A stretch of DNA of 24,799 nt, taken from the NCBI GenBank assembly GCA_028716305.1, contig JAQUQA010000004.1, forward strand, positions 1 to 24,799. Reading direction: 5' to 3'. The translations under genes and the position numbers were made by a program. Each line of letters starts with the position of its first letter. The stretch's first letter is position 1. Of the stretch, positions 15,670 to 23,743 are shown one piece after another. The notes under the pieces were generated by a model that saw nothing but the letters and a program-made list of their open reading frames with translations, did no database searches and was not told where the DNA came from. Source of the DNA: Candidatus Omnitrophota bacterium (GTDB lineage Bacteria > Omnitrophota > Gorgyraeia > Gygaellales > Profunditerraquicolaceae).

Positions 15670-16932
15670 CTATTCCCTGATCTGTCCGTTCCCGCAGACC
15701 GCGTATTTATAGCTGGTAAGTTCCTCCAGGGCCATGGGGCCGCGCGCGTGCAATTTATCCGTAGAGATCCCGATCTCCGCGCCCAGGCCGAATTGATAAC
15801 CGTCGGTAAAACGGGTCGAGGCATTTACATATACACAGGCAGAATCGACTTTCTGCAGAAACTCCACAGCGTTTTTGTCGTTTTCGGTGACGATACTGTC
15901 GGAATGGTGCGATCCGAAATTATTAATGTGGTCGATCGCCTCCTGCAGGCTGTCGACAACCTTGACCGCCAGGACCAGGGAAAGGAACTCCGTTCGAAAA
16001 TCCTTCTTCACGGCCAATTTAACCTGGCCGCGGGATATTTTACAGGTCCTTTGACAGCCGCGGACCTGAACACCGGCATCCCGGAATTTCTTGAGCATCC
16101 CGGGAAGGAACCTGATCGCCACTTCCTTGTTTACCAGCATCGATTCCATGGCATTACAAACCCCGGGCCGCTGGACCTTGGCGTTAAAACAAATTTTTTC
16201 CGCCATGTTCAAATCCGCCCATTCATCGACATAAACATGGCAGATCCCCTTGTAATGTTTGATCACCGGGATCAACGAACTTTTGACCACTTTTCTGATC
16301 AAATCCTCACCGCCGCGGGGAATCACCAGGTCGATATACTCATTGAGCTTTAACAACACATCGATCGCCCTGCGCTCGGTAGTGGTGACCATGTTTATCG
16401 CTGCTTCCGGGATCCCGTGTCTGGCCAGCACCGCTTTAAGCACCCGGTAGATCGCTACGTTTGAATTATTAGCCAGGCTGCCGCCGCGCAGGATCACGCT
16501 GTTTGAAGACTTAAAACAAAGTCCGATGCATTCGGCGGTAACGTTGGGACGCGCCTCATAGATAATAGCGATCACTCCGATCGGCACCCTGACCTTGTGG
16601 ATCAGCAGGCCATTTGGCCTCTTCCAGCATTTGATCTCGCGGCCCACCGGATCGGATAAACGCGTCAATTCCAGCAAAGAACCGGACATCTCTTTAATGC
16701 GTTTCTCGCTCAAAAGTAAACGATCGATAAAAGCCTGGCTGGTTTTATTTTTTATCGCCAGGGCGACATCTTTCCGATTAGCCTTTAAAATTACCGCCTG
16801 TTCTTTTAACAGTGCGGCAGCCATCTCCCTTAAGACCTTATCTTTAGTCCCGGCAGGCAAAACAGCCAGTTCCCGGCAGGCCTGCCGGGCGTCTTTTGCC
16901 ATTTGACTGAGCTGTATTTTTAGGTTGACCAT
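15670..16932 (-). CDS. proA: Gamma-glutamyl phosphate reductase
   Basis: A 420-residue member of the aldehyde dehydrogenase superfamily that reduces gamma-glutamyl phosphate to glutamate 5-semialdehyde with NADPH, the second step of proline synthesis. Clear markers are VPIGVIAIIYEARPNVTAE (residues 117-134), SNSVILRGG and LVIPRGGEDL. The catalytic cysteine C259 is in VQRPGVCNAMES. NASTRFTDGYQFGLGAEIGIST and ARGPMALEELTSYKY stand at the C-terminus. The length is standard. It follows proB after a single nucleotide, so the two enzymes are made together. The call is certain. Confidence 0.97.
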   Translation of the reverse strand: MVNLKIQLSQMAKDARQACRELAVLPAGTKDKVLREMAAALLKEQAVILKANRKDVALAIKNKTSQAFIDRLLLSEKRIKEMSGSLLELTRLSDPVGREIKCWKRPNGLLIHKVRVPIGVIAIIYEARPNVTAECIGLCFKSSNSVILRGGSLANNSNVAIYRVLKAVLARHGIPEAAINMVTTTERRAIDVLLKLNEYIDLVIPRGGEDLIRKVVKSSLIPVIKHYKGICHVYVDEWADLNMAEKICFNAKVQRPGVCNAMESMLVNKEVAIRFLPGMLKKFRDAGVQVRGCQRTCKISRGQVKLAVKKDFRTEFLSLVLAVKVVDSLQEAIDHINNFGSHHSDSIVTENDKNAVEFLQKVDSACVYVNASTRFTDGYQFGLGAEIGISTDKLHARGPMALEELTSYKYAVCGNGQIRE

Positions 16933-16933
16933 A

Positions 16934-18004
16934 TTATTCCTCTAAAACCACGATATTATCGCGATGCACGACCTCTTTTTCCGTGCGCGTTCCTTTAACC
17001 TTGTCGAGTTCCCCGGAGGCGATCCGGGACTTACCCTTGGCAAATATGAGATTGTCTTTATCCGCGATACTAACCACGTCTCCGCAGGAAAAGTTTCCCG
17101 AAACCCGCAGGACCCCTACGGATAAAAGGCTCTTTTTCTCCCGCAGGGCCTTTTTTGCTCCGTCATCCACGTAGATTACCCCTTTGGTCCTGGTGCCGAA
17201 GGCTATCCAGTGCTGCCGCGCCTTAAAACTCTTTTTACTGGCGAAAAGCGTGCCCACCCCTGCGGGATCTTTTACGGAATTGGCCACGGCATTCTTTAAC
17301 CTGCCGTTTGTAATGACACAGGGGATCCCGGAATTCATCACTATCTTTGCCGCTTCCAACTTGGCAATCATTCCTCCCACGCAAGACTGTTTCCGGCTGG
17401 GACAGGCCAGACTTTTTAACTCAAGGGTAACTTCTTCTACCAGCCTGATCACCTGTTTATCCCTGTCCAGAAAACCGTCGACATCGGAAAGATTGATCAG
17501 GAGATCCGCCTTAATCAACCCGGCAACCAAAGCGGAAAGCTTATCATTATCCCCAAATTTGATCTCCTGAGTAGAAACACTGTCGTTCTCATTGACTATC
17601 GGGACATAACCCAATTCCAGTAATTTCAAAAGCGTATTTTTGGCGTTTAGATAGCGTTTGCGGTCCGTAAAATCATCCCATGTCAGAAGGATCTGGCCGC
17701 AGTGCATCCCCAGGCCGCCGAAAAACTCCCGGTAGCTGTCCATCAGCTCGTTCTGTCCGACGGCAGCGGCAGCCTGAAGCAAAGGAAGCTTTTTAGGCCG
17801 GTTCTTCAGGCCCATCAATTTCATCCCCAGGGCGATGGCGCCGGAAGAGACGATCACCACTTCTTTTCCTTCTTCCCTGATCAGCCCGGCGATACTGCGG
17901 ATAATCTCGAAAATATTTCTCGCCTGCAGTTCGCCCGCGGTATAAAACAGGCTGCTGCCGATCTTAACGACAATACGTTTATAATTTTTTCCCGATGGCT
18001 TCAA
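16934..18004 (-). CDS. proB: Glutamate 5-kinase
   Basis: A 356-residue amino-acid kinase with a C-terminal PUA domain; it phosphorylates glutamate in the first step of proline synthesis. Key motifs are IVVKIGSSLF (residues 11-20), VIVSSGAIALGM (50-61), ILLTWDDF and VNENDSVSTQEIKFGDNDKLSALVA (137-161). The PUA domain occupies about residues 270-350. The start codon is TTG (18004-18002). It is supported by a GGAGG box 6 nt upstream, which lies within the 3' end of obg, so the two genes overlap by 26 nt. No ATG or GTG would preserve the kinase N-terminus. Feedback inhibition by proline is usual for the family. Confidence 0.96.
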   Translation of the reverse strand: MKPSGKNYKRIVVKIGSSLFYTAGELQARNIFEIIRSIAGLIREEGKEVVIVSSGAIALGMKLMGLKNRPKKLPLLQAAAAVGQNELMDSYREFFGGLGMHCGQILLTWDDFTDRKRYLNAKNTLLKLLELGYVPIVNENDSVSTQEIKFGDNDKLSALVAGLIKADLLINLSDVDGFLDRDKQVIRLVEEVTLELKSLACPSRKQSCVGGMIAKLEAAKIVMNSGIPCVITNGRLKNAVANSVKDPAGVGTLFASKKSFKARQHWIAFGTRTKGVIYVDDGAKKALREKKSLLSVGVLRVSGNFSCGDVVSIADKDNLIFAKGKSRIASGELDKVKGTRTEKEVVHRDNIVVLEE

Positions 18005-18932
18005 TTAATTCCTCCAGGCCTTCTTTTTTGAGCGCCGATATCGCCACAATTCTTTTTTTAAAGGTTTTTCGGAATCTTTCCAGGTTTTCCGCGGCCCCCG
18101 GCAGGTCCATTTTATTGGCAACGATGATCTGGGTTTTTCCCCAAACGTTCTGACTGTAGTTTTTTAACTCTACATTGATCTTGCGATAATCTTCGAGAGG
18201 GTCCCTGCCTTCAAAACCCGACATATCAATCAGATGCACAAGGATCCTGGTGCGCTCCACATGCCTTAAGAACCTATCACCCAGCCCTTTTCCCAGATAG
18301 GAACCTTCGATCAGTCCGGGGATATCGGCAATCACAAATGCTTTTTTGCCCGCGCGCACCACCCCTAAAACCGGAAATTTTGTAGTAAAAGGATAAGCCG
18401 CTATCTTTGGCTGGGCATTGGAGATTATTGAAATCAAGGTAGATTTACCGGCATTGGGAAAACCGACAACGCCTACATCGGCGATTAAACTCAAATCCAA
18501 CAGTAACTGGCGTTCCTGTCCGGGTTCGCCGCAAGTAACCTCTTTGCGATGATAACTACCCAGGCCGCCTTTGCCCCCTTCAGCTACCACTACTCTCTGG
18601 GAATCCTCTTTCAGGTCCTGAAGCAGTAATCCGCTTTTTTGGTCTTTAACCAGCGTGCCGCAGGGGACCCGCACGATCACGTCCGGGGCGTCTTTACCGG
18701 TTCTTTGTTTCCCCATGCCGTGCCCGCCGTGCTTACCGTAAAAATGCCGGTTATACTTAAAATCCAGCAAGGTATGCAGATTCCTGTCGGCCATTAAGAT
18801 GATATCCGCGCCCTTGCCGCCGTCGCCGCCGTCGGGGATCCCACGCCTGGTGTATTTATCTTTATAAAGGCTGTTACACCCCTTGCCGCCGTCTCCGCCG
18901 CGCACGTAAATCTTTACGCTGTCAATGAACAT
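17979..18932 (-). CDS. obgE: GTPase Obg (CgtA)
   Basis: A 317-residue ribosome-associated GTPase for 50S assembly and stress control. Residues 1 to about 150 are the glycine-rich Obg fold (VKIYVRGGDGGKGCNSLYKDKY, then IPDGGDGGKGADI). The G domain follows with P-loop GFPNAGKS (157-164), switch and G3 DIPGLIEG (203-210), and NKMD as G4. No C-terminal OCT domain is present, as in many short Obg proteins. The loop after VVVAEGGKGGLG is shorter than in textbook Obg sequences. It starts 3 nt after rplU, with no rpmA between. Confidence 0.96.
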   Translation of the reverse strand: MFIDSVKIYVRGGDGGKGCNSLYKDKYTRRGIPDGGDGGKGADIILMADRNLHTLLDFKYNRHFYGKHGGHGMGKQRTGKDAPDVIVRVPCGTLVKDQKSGLLLQDLKEDSQRVVVAEGGKGGLGSYHRKEVTCGEPGQERQLLLDLSLIADVGVVGFPNAGKSTLISIISNAQPKIAAYPFTTKFPVLGVVRAGKKAFVIADIPGLIEGSYLGKGLGDRFLRHVERTRILVHLIDMSGFEGRDPLEDYRKINVELKNYSQNVWGKTQIIVANKMDLPGAAENLERFRKTFKKRIVAISALKKEGLEELIEAIGKKL

Positions 18933-18935
18933 GCT

Positions 18936-19253
18936 TTAACTTCCTGTTTCGATTTCCTTAATCTTGATCCTGGTCAACTCCTGCCGGTGGCCTTTTTTCC
19001 AATGCTTGGATTTACGGCGGCGGTATTTAAAAGATATGGCTTTTTTGCCTCTTAAGCACCCGATCACTTCCGCCTTTACCTGGACCCCTTTTAAATATGG
19101 CTGCCCGATCTCAACCTTCTTCTCCTTGCTAAGCAACAGCACATGGCCCAGGCTCAGCTCCTTGCCTTTCGGAGTATCTTGTTTCTCCACTTCCAGGGTA
19201 TCACCTTTTGTCACTTTGTATTGTTTTGTCCCAACTTCAATTATTGCATACAT
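18936..19253 (-). CDS. rplU: 50S ribosomal protein L21
   Basis: A 105-residue protein of standard L21 length. MYAIIEVGTKQYKVTKGD opens it, GQPYLKGVQVKAEVIG is in the middle, and the signature KYRRRKSKHWKKGHRQELTRIKI lies at the basic C-terminus, which contacts 23S rRNA. An AGGAGAG box precedes the ATG by about 7 nt. It is the first gene behind a strong promoter. In most bacteria the next gene is rpmA (L27); here obg follows directly. Confidence 0.97.
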   Translation of the reverse strand: MYAIIEVGTKQYKVTKGDTLEVEKQDTPKGKELSLGHVLLLSKEKKVEIGQPYLKGVQVKAEVIGCLRGKKAISFKYRRRKSKHWKKGHRQELTRIKIKEIETGS

Positions 19254-19278
19254 TTCGCGCTCTCCTTTTGGAAAAACA

Positions 19279-19290
19279 TTAAACGTTTAA
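19279..19290. promoter_or_regulatory. 12-bp palindrome at the rplU transcription start
   Basis: TTAAACGTTTAA is a perfect inverted repeat 8 nt downstream of the -10 box on the minus strand, so it begins at about +1 of the predicted rplU transcript. A dimeric repressor site is possible, and AT-rich DNA also yields such palindromes by chance. Confidence 0.3.
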
Positions 19291-19297
19291 GGCTATA

Positions 19298-19326
19298 ATG
19301 TTAACACATAAACAGGGGGCCGTCAA
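19298..19326 (-). promoter_or_regulatory. Sigma70-type promoter for the rplU-obg-pro operon
   Basis: On the minus strand a -35 box TTGACG (19326-19321) and a -10 box TAACAT (19303-19298) stand exactly 17 nt apart, each with five or four of six bases matching the consensus. They lie in the 134-nt gap between the PilX-like gene and rplU, about 45 nt upstream of the L21 ATG. This is the best promoter match I found in the window. Confidence 0.6.
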
Positions 19327-19387
19327 GAATTAATTGGGTCGGATTGAAGCAGGTTTAAGCGGGAAAAATGCCCGGTAAGCGGATTTT

Positions 19388-20980
19388 TTAGCTCTTCCAC
19401 CAGGCCACTCTTTCGGTCTCCACAGCAAATGGGGTGAAAGGCGGTAAATTGGCGCTATTATTAAATGAAGTGTCGTAATCCCAGTTCCTCCCCGGAGCCG
19501 TATAACGCGGCATGCCGTATACCCAGTTCCCCTGGGCGATCTGGCTGAACCACAACTCAATAAAGGAACCCCTGATATTCAGGTTCTTGCCGGTCCAGTT
19601 TTCCAGGAGGCGTGGGTAATTTTCCAGCCCCCCGCTATAGACCCCCCCTCCGTCAGGAGTAGCCTTGATTCCGGCAATAAAAGCGGAATTTACGGTAGTA
19701 GTGCTGGCAACCCGGCTGCTTACCGGGGTAGTATCGTTCCAATTATTGGAAAGTATGTTTAAGGTGTCCCCGATGATCGCCGCCGGCTTCTTATTCACGT
19801 TATTATAATCCCCTCTGACATATACCGGGTCATTTGAGACCACGGTCAGCCGGGCCGCCAATTCCGAACCATTGACCAGCCTGATCCCGTTTGGCTGCGC
19901 GCTGCTGGCATCTGTGCGGGTGGCATAAAGCAGGCCATTAGCGGGATAATAACCCGACTCGGCCAGGACCCCCATATCGATATTGGTTACCGTGACGTTG
20001 CGCCCTTCGCGGGCGTCGTAAAAAGTGGATACACTTATCGGGTTATCATCATCAAAGGAAATCAGGTTTCCCGATGAATCGTATGCCGCGGTATCAACAA
20101 TCTTTATCCCGGCATTCGCTGAGTAAAAACCATCCGGCTGGATGGAACCTACTGCCGGCGTGGCCAGGGCATTGACCCCGTGAACGCTGCTTTTTACCGT
20201 GCCGTTCCAGCGTAACTGGGATTCGTCGATCCAGTCGGAACGGTCGCAATCCAGGGCCGTGGTATCAGACGCCTTTTTCATTAATTCGTAAACCGCCGGA
20301 TCCGAGCCGCGGACCTTGATATTGACTGAACCGAGCATATCCTGCGCGGAATCTTTCCTGCGGTTATAGATGTTACCGGCGCTGTAAAGGTAATCGCTGT
20401 TTACCGTCAATGAGGCATGGGTCCCCAGGTATATATCGTGGTTGCCGTGGATGCGTCCGGAGAAGTTCATATTTACGCCCGGGAGAACCTCTAAATCATC
20501 TTCATAAAATACCGCGTGCTGAAATGTATAGGTTTTTCTGCGGGAAACGATCTGGTTTAGGGTCACGGAAATCCCGAACTCATTACTTACCGCGGTAGCG
20601 CTGATCTGATAGCGCCTTAAGAAAAAAACAATCCCCTGCGGATCCACTATATTAGTGTCCGCCGCGGCCCCGAAAAGATCGGTCCAGCCATAAGTCACGG
20701 TAAATCCCGGCGTTGCTGCCGCATACGCGATATCACTGTTATTTGAATTCACATCCAAATAATTTGCTTCACGGTAGGACAACTGATAAGCGCCTTCGGA
20801 GATAGCCGATTCCGCCAGATAAAATGCCTGTAGGTAGGCCCGGTTTCTTTTGACCAGGCCGGCCTCCGCGGTGGCACGGTATAAGGAAGTCGCGGTCAGG
20901 ACCAATATCACCGCCAGGACCATATAGGCGACGATCAAGGTAATTCCTCTTTTATTCTTCAAAGTAACTTTGGGCTTCAT
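19388..20980 (-). CDS. PilX/GspK-like minor pilin
   Basis: A 530-residue protein with a short basic leader and one N-terminal helix (RGITLIVAYMVLAVILVLTATSLYRAT, about residues 13-39), followed by NRAYLQAFYLAESAISEGAYQL, the PilX N-terminal pattern. A processing site G-I-T-L-I fits prepilin peptidase. The usual glutamate at position +5 is missing, as in GspK and PilX proteins. The remaining 470 residues or so are rich in N, S, T, G and Y and look like an extracellular beta domain (GRIHGNHDIYLGTHASLTVNS and similar). It probably caps the tip of a pilus or pseudopilus. It follows the PilW-like gene after 2 nt. The general class is clear; the exact role is not. Confidence 0.75.
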   Translation of the reverse strand: MKPKVTLKNKRGITLIVAYMVLAVILVLTATSLYRATAEAGLVKRNRAYLQAFYLAESAISEGAYQLSYREANYLDVNSNNSDIAYAAATPGFTVTYGWTDLFGAAADTNIVDPQGIVFFLRRYQISATAVSNEFGISVTLNQIVSRRKTYTFQHAVFYEDDLEVLPGVNMNFSGRIHGNHDIYLGTHASLTVNSDYLYSAGNIYNRRKDSAQDMLGSVNIKVRGSDPAVYELMKKASDTTALDCDRSDWIDESQLRWNGTVKSSVHGVNALATPAVGSIQPDGFYSANAGIKIVDTAAYDSSGNLISFDDDNPISVSTFYDAREGRNVTVTNIDMGVLAESGYYPANGLLYATRTDASSAQPNGIRLVNGSELAARLTVVSNDPVYVRGDYNNVNKKPAAIIGDTLNILSNNWNDTTPVSSRVASTTTVNSAFIAGIKATPDGGGVYSGGLENYPRLLENWTGKNLNIRGSFIELWFSQIAQGNWVYGMPRYTAPGRNWDYDTSFNNSANLPPFTPFAVETERVAWWKS

Positions 20981-20982
20981 TA

Positions 20983-21540
20983 TTAATTCCTTAATTTTAT
21001 TACCGACGACGTGCTCATGTTATAAACCCTGGTGTCGGTATCGCTCTTACGCAAATTCAGCACCATCCGTATTTCATCAAGATATAAGGCGTTATCCAGG
21101 TCATGGTCAAAAAAACTGATATTGTTGACCCCATTACCGATTACTTGGGAACCGGAATTACTCGTCCGGACCAACTGCCCGGCGACCGTCGGGCTCAGGC
21201 TAATGCTGATCAGGTCCGGGTCCCAGTCAATGCTCCCTGCGGCGGTCAACACCGGCACCCCGGAAATATATTTTGGCAGATGAAAACTGATTTTATCGGT
21301 ACCGGCAACGGGAGAATTTTCCGTGATCGTCACCTGCGCCCGATTGGAATTTATCAACTCCGAAGAAATCCGCTCCAGGATCTGCCTGGATTCCGCGGCC
21401 AGGGTAGTGTTGATATCGGTAGCCTGAAAAATTACCTTGGATTGAATGACCGCGGCCACTAATATCCCCATCAGGGCCAAAAAAATCATCAACGCGAATA
21501 ACGTCTCGACAACCGAAAAAGCGGATTTTGCCTTTCTCAC
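20983..21540 (-). CDS. PilW/GspJ-like prepilin
   Basis: A 185-residue prepilin-like protein starting with GTG (21540-21538), which overlaps the PilV-like stop by 4 nt (GTGA). The leader is RKAKSA and the mature N-terminus FSVVETLFALMIFLALMGILVAAVI, with the conserved E5. The residue before cleavage is A, not the usual G, which prepilin peptidases often tolerate. The region after the helix (ESRQILERISSELINSNRAQVTI) and the C-terminal VRMVLNLRKSDTDTR-like part match PilW/GspJ minor pilins. It lies second in the I-J-K-like order of three pilin genes. Confidence is good for the prepilin class, lower for the precise subtype. Confidence 0.8.
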   Translation of the reverse strand: MRKAKSAFSVVETLFALMIFLALMGILVAAVIQSKVIFQATDINTTLAAESRQILERISSELINSNRAQVTITENSPVAGTDKISFHLPKYISGVPVLTAAGSIDWDPDLISISLSPTVAGQLVRTSNSGSQVIGNGVNNISFFDHDLDNALYLDEIRMVLNLRKSDTDTRVYNMSTSSVIKLRN

Positions 21541-21950
21541 GAAAGCCCCCTGGATCTTAAAATATCAAAACTCTGGGTATAGCCGCGGCGGTCCCTGCCC
21601 GTCCAGGTAACAGTAACCCTGACCAAGAGCAGGTCGGGATTGGCCCCGTAAGGCCCGGAGTATGCCGGATAGGTCACCACGATACTTTCATTATCAAGGA
21701 CCAGGGCCCCGATACCTATACTGGCGGGATTAACCGGCGCTCCCGCCGGAAAAAGCGCCTGGAGATTCGAGAAAGGCGCCGCCTTGATACTCTCGACAAC
21801 ATCCTTGAGATCGTCGGTAGCCACCCCGATCTCCCGGGAAAGCGTAACCATGCTCATCGTGCTGAAATAGACCTGGAATACCGCGACCACGATGACCAGC
21901 ACCACCGCCGCGGAAACCATCAGCTCAATAAAGGTGAAGCCTTTTTTCAT
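21537..21950 (-). CDS. PilV/GspI-like prepilin
   Basis: A 137-residue prepilin. The short leader MKKG is followed by the classical FTFIELMVSAAVVLVIVVAVFQVYF helix with E5, so cleavage should fall after G4. The region after the helix includes LKDVVESIKAAPFSNLQALF, where a residue-rich loop of the PilV/GspI family lies. The C-terminal LLVRVTVTWTGRDRRGYTQSF is also typical. It is the first of three pilin-like genes and starts 13 nt after rng. An AAGGA box lies upstream. It likely acts with the two next genes as a minor pilin or pseudopilin complex that primes pilus assembly. Confidence 0.85.
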   Translation of the reverse strand: MKKGFTFIELMVSAAVVLVIVVAVFQVYFSTMSMVTLSREIGVATDDLKDVVESIKAAPFSNLQALFPAGAPVNPASIGIGALVLDNESIVVTYPAYSGPYGANPDLLLVRVTVTWTGRDRRGYTQSFDILRSRGLS

Positions 21951-21963
21951 TTTCCAACCGTCC

Positions 21964-23406
21964 TTAGTTTATCTTCACGTCTTCGATATGGAACGCAGGG
22001 TTAGCCAACAGGTTTATCTTGGCCCGAAACCTGCGCTCAAGGTTCTTGATCGTATTACGGTCCTTTAATATCTCATCGACAACCGCAGGGTTCAGGCTCA
22101 AGGCAACCTCCCGCGACTTACTGTTCTTAAGATGTTTTTTCAGTTCCTTAACGGCGTAAATCCCCACGGTAACCGGCGACTTGATTTTCCCCTTCCCCTG
22201 GCAATACGGACAAGGCTGATAAGACAGCGTCTGCACGGTGTTATGGATGCGCTCACGGGTCATTTCCACCACGCCGAACTTGGATATCCCCAAAATATCG
22301 TATTTCGCCCGGTCATTGCGCAATGACCGTTTAAGGACATTGAGCACTTCCCGGCGATGCGACTCTCTGCCCATGTCGATAAAATCAATGACAATGATCC
22401 CGCCTAAATCGCGCAGCTTCAGCTGATGCGCGACTTCCTCGGCGGCTTCACAATTGACCTTGAAGGCCGCTTCTTCCTGCTCAAGTTTTTTCTTAAAGCC
22501 TCCGCTGTTTACGTCGATCACCACCAGGCCTTCCGTCGGTTCGATTATAATATAGGCCTTTGATTTAAGATAAACCTTGGTCTCAAAAATCCTGCTGATC
22601 TGGCGTTCAATGTCTTTATCGTGAAAAAGATCGTCTCCACGGTAGAATTCCACCTTGCGCGCCATATAACTCAGAAAGGTAGTCATAAAACGGCGGATCC
22701 GGTAATACTCTTCCTTTGAATCGACATAGAGCCGCGAGACATCCTCGCTGAAAGAATCCCGGATCACCCTTAAGGTCAGGTCGTATTCTTCATAGATCAA
22801 ACAAGGGGCCTTCCTGCTTTCGATCAGTTTCTCCATGCGCTTCCAGAGCTTCAGCAGGAAATTCGCATCGTGAAAAAGCTGCTGTTTTGACTTGCCAAAG
22901 GCGGCGGTACGCACGATTATACCGACGTTTCCCGGAAGGTGAAACTCTTTAAAGATCAACTTCAGGCGCTTGCGCTCCTCTTCATCGTCGATCCGGCGGG
23001 AAACCCCGATCTGGTCATCCTGCGGCATCAACACCAGATACCTGCCGGCAAGCCCGATGTGCGTTGAGAGCCTGGGCCCCTTGTTCCCAAAAGACTCTTT
23101 CACCACCTGGACCAGGACCTCCTGGCCCTTTTTAATCTCCCGCTGTTTAGGTTTAGGCAGATGCTCCACCGCCTCATAGGCCGATTCGATCTCCGACAAA
23201 TAAAGAAACCCCTTTTTCGGCAGCCCGATATCGACAAAAGCGGCGCCGATCGAAGGCAAAACCGCTTCAATCACCCCTTTATAGATGTTCCCGACGATTG
23301 TCTTGTCCTGGGGCCGCTCGATATAAAATTCTTCCAGCTTATCGTCGTTAATTACCGCGGCGCGCTTTTCCTGTGGTTCTACATTAATAAAAATTTCTTT
23401 CGGCAT
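21964..23406 (-). CDS. rng: Ribonuclease G (Rng/RNase E family)
   Basis: A 480-residue endoribonuclease that processes 5S/16S rRNA precursors and mRNA, of RNase G length rather than RNase E. The S1 domain lies at about residues 36-115 (VGNIYKGVIEAVLPSIGAAFVDIG). GPRLSTHIGLAGRYLVLMP follows. The catalytic site shows VVIDVNSG with D298 and N300, and IIVIDFIDM with D341. The zinc-link CPYCQGKGK carries C399 and C402. No RNase E-type C-terminal scaffold is present. It overlaps the 3' end of the DUF2344 gene by 23 nt, a neighbourhood that is widespread in bacteria. The call is firm. Confidence 0.95.
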   Translation of the reverse strand: MPKEIFINVEPQEKRAAVINDDKLEEFYIERPQDKTIVGNIYKGVIEAVLPSIGAAFVDIGLPKKGFLYLSEIESAYEAVEHLPKPKQREIKKGQEVLVQVVKESFGNKGPRLSTHIGLAGRYLVLMPQDDQIGVSRRIDDEEERKRLKLIFKEFHLPGNVGIIVRTAAFGKSKQQLFHDANFLLKLWKRMEKLIESRKAPCLIYEEYDLTLRVIRDSFSEDVSRLYVDSKEEYYRIRRFMTTFLSYMARKVEFYRGDDLFHDKDIERQISRIFETKVYLKSKAYIIIEPTEGLVVIDVNSGGFKKKLEQEEAAFKVNCEAAEEVAHQLKLRDLGGIIVIDFIDMGRESHRREVLNVLKRSLRNDRAKYDILGISKFGVVEMTRERIHNTVQTLSYQPCPYCQGKGKIKSPVTVGIYAVKELKKHLKNSKSREVALSLNPAVVDEILKDRNTIKNLERRFRAKINLLANPAFHIEDVKIN

Positions 23407-23692
23407 CTTCTATCTTTATCCCTTCGGGCAATTGTTTTTCCATTCGGCTGGCGAATTCCTGCGGACTCAAAGCTGTCTTTAAAAGTACCGACGCTTCTTG
23501 ATTAAAACCCTCCACGCCCAATTTTAACGCTTTAGTTATGCTTAGCTTGGGGTGTGGATTGAATCCGGCGGTAATTTTCAGCGGCAGATCTGCCCTGCGA
23601 AATGCGCGCGTAAACAGTCTCATCAAGTCAAGATGAGAGATGTATTTCATTGAACCCGTTTTTGTGAATTTAAAAGTTATCCTGGTGTCCAT
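23384..23692 (-). CDS. Short DUF2344 (TIGR03936-type) protein
   Basis: A 102-residue protein matching only the first half of the DUF2344 family: FKFTKTGSMKYISHLDLMRLFTRAFRRADLPLKITAGFNPHPKLSI is its hallmark. It then has LKLGVEGFNQEASVLLKTALSPQEFASRMEKQLPEGIKIEDAERN. Family members are usually some 200 residues or more, or fused to radical SAM proteins, and commonly precede rng. Here the frame ends right after the first half and overlaps rng by 23 nt, with no sign of a lost second half. Function is unknown; the conserved link to rng suggests an RNA or ribosome-linked role. No clear ribosome binding site is seen before the ATG. Confidence 0.82.
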   Translation of the reverse strand: MDTRITFKFTKTGSMKYISHLDLMRLFTRAFRRADLPLKITAGFNPHPKLSITKALKLGVEGFNQEASVLLKTALSPQEFASRMEKQLPEGIKIEDAERNFY

Positions 23693-23709
23693 ATCAAACT
23701 TGAGCTGCA

Positions 23710-23736
23710 GGAAAAATGCCCCGCTGGCCTTTTTCC
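23710..23736 (-). terminator. Terminator-like hairpin after the secretin gene
   Basis: The 27-nt element pairs GGAAAAA (23710-23716) with TTTTTCC (23730-23736) and GCC with GGC around a 5-nt loop, with one mismatch. On the minus strand the GGC arm is followed by ATTTTTCC, resembling an intrinsic terminator that could work in either direction. It begins 7 nt beyond the secretin stop. The G+C part of the stem is short, so strength is uncertain. Confidence 0.4.
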
Positions 23737-23743
23737 AACCGCT

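Noticed and set aside
19294..19299. TATAAT on the plus strand as a promoter
   Set aside because: It has no -35 partner at a useful distance and no plus-strand gene follows; the minus-strand boxes explain the region better.
19327..19387. A terminator between the PilX-like gene and rplU
   Set aside because: Only a 4-bp CGGG/CCCG pairing was found, and no T-run follows it on the minus strand.
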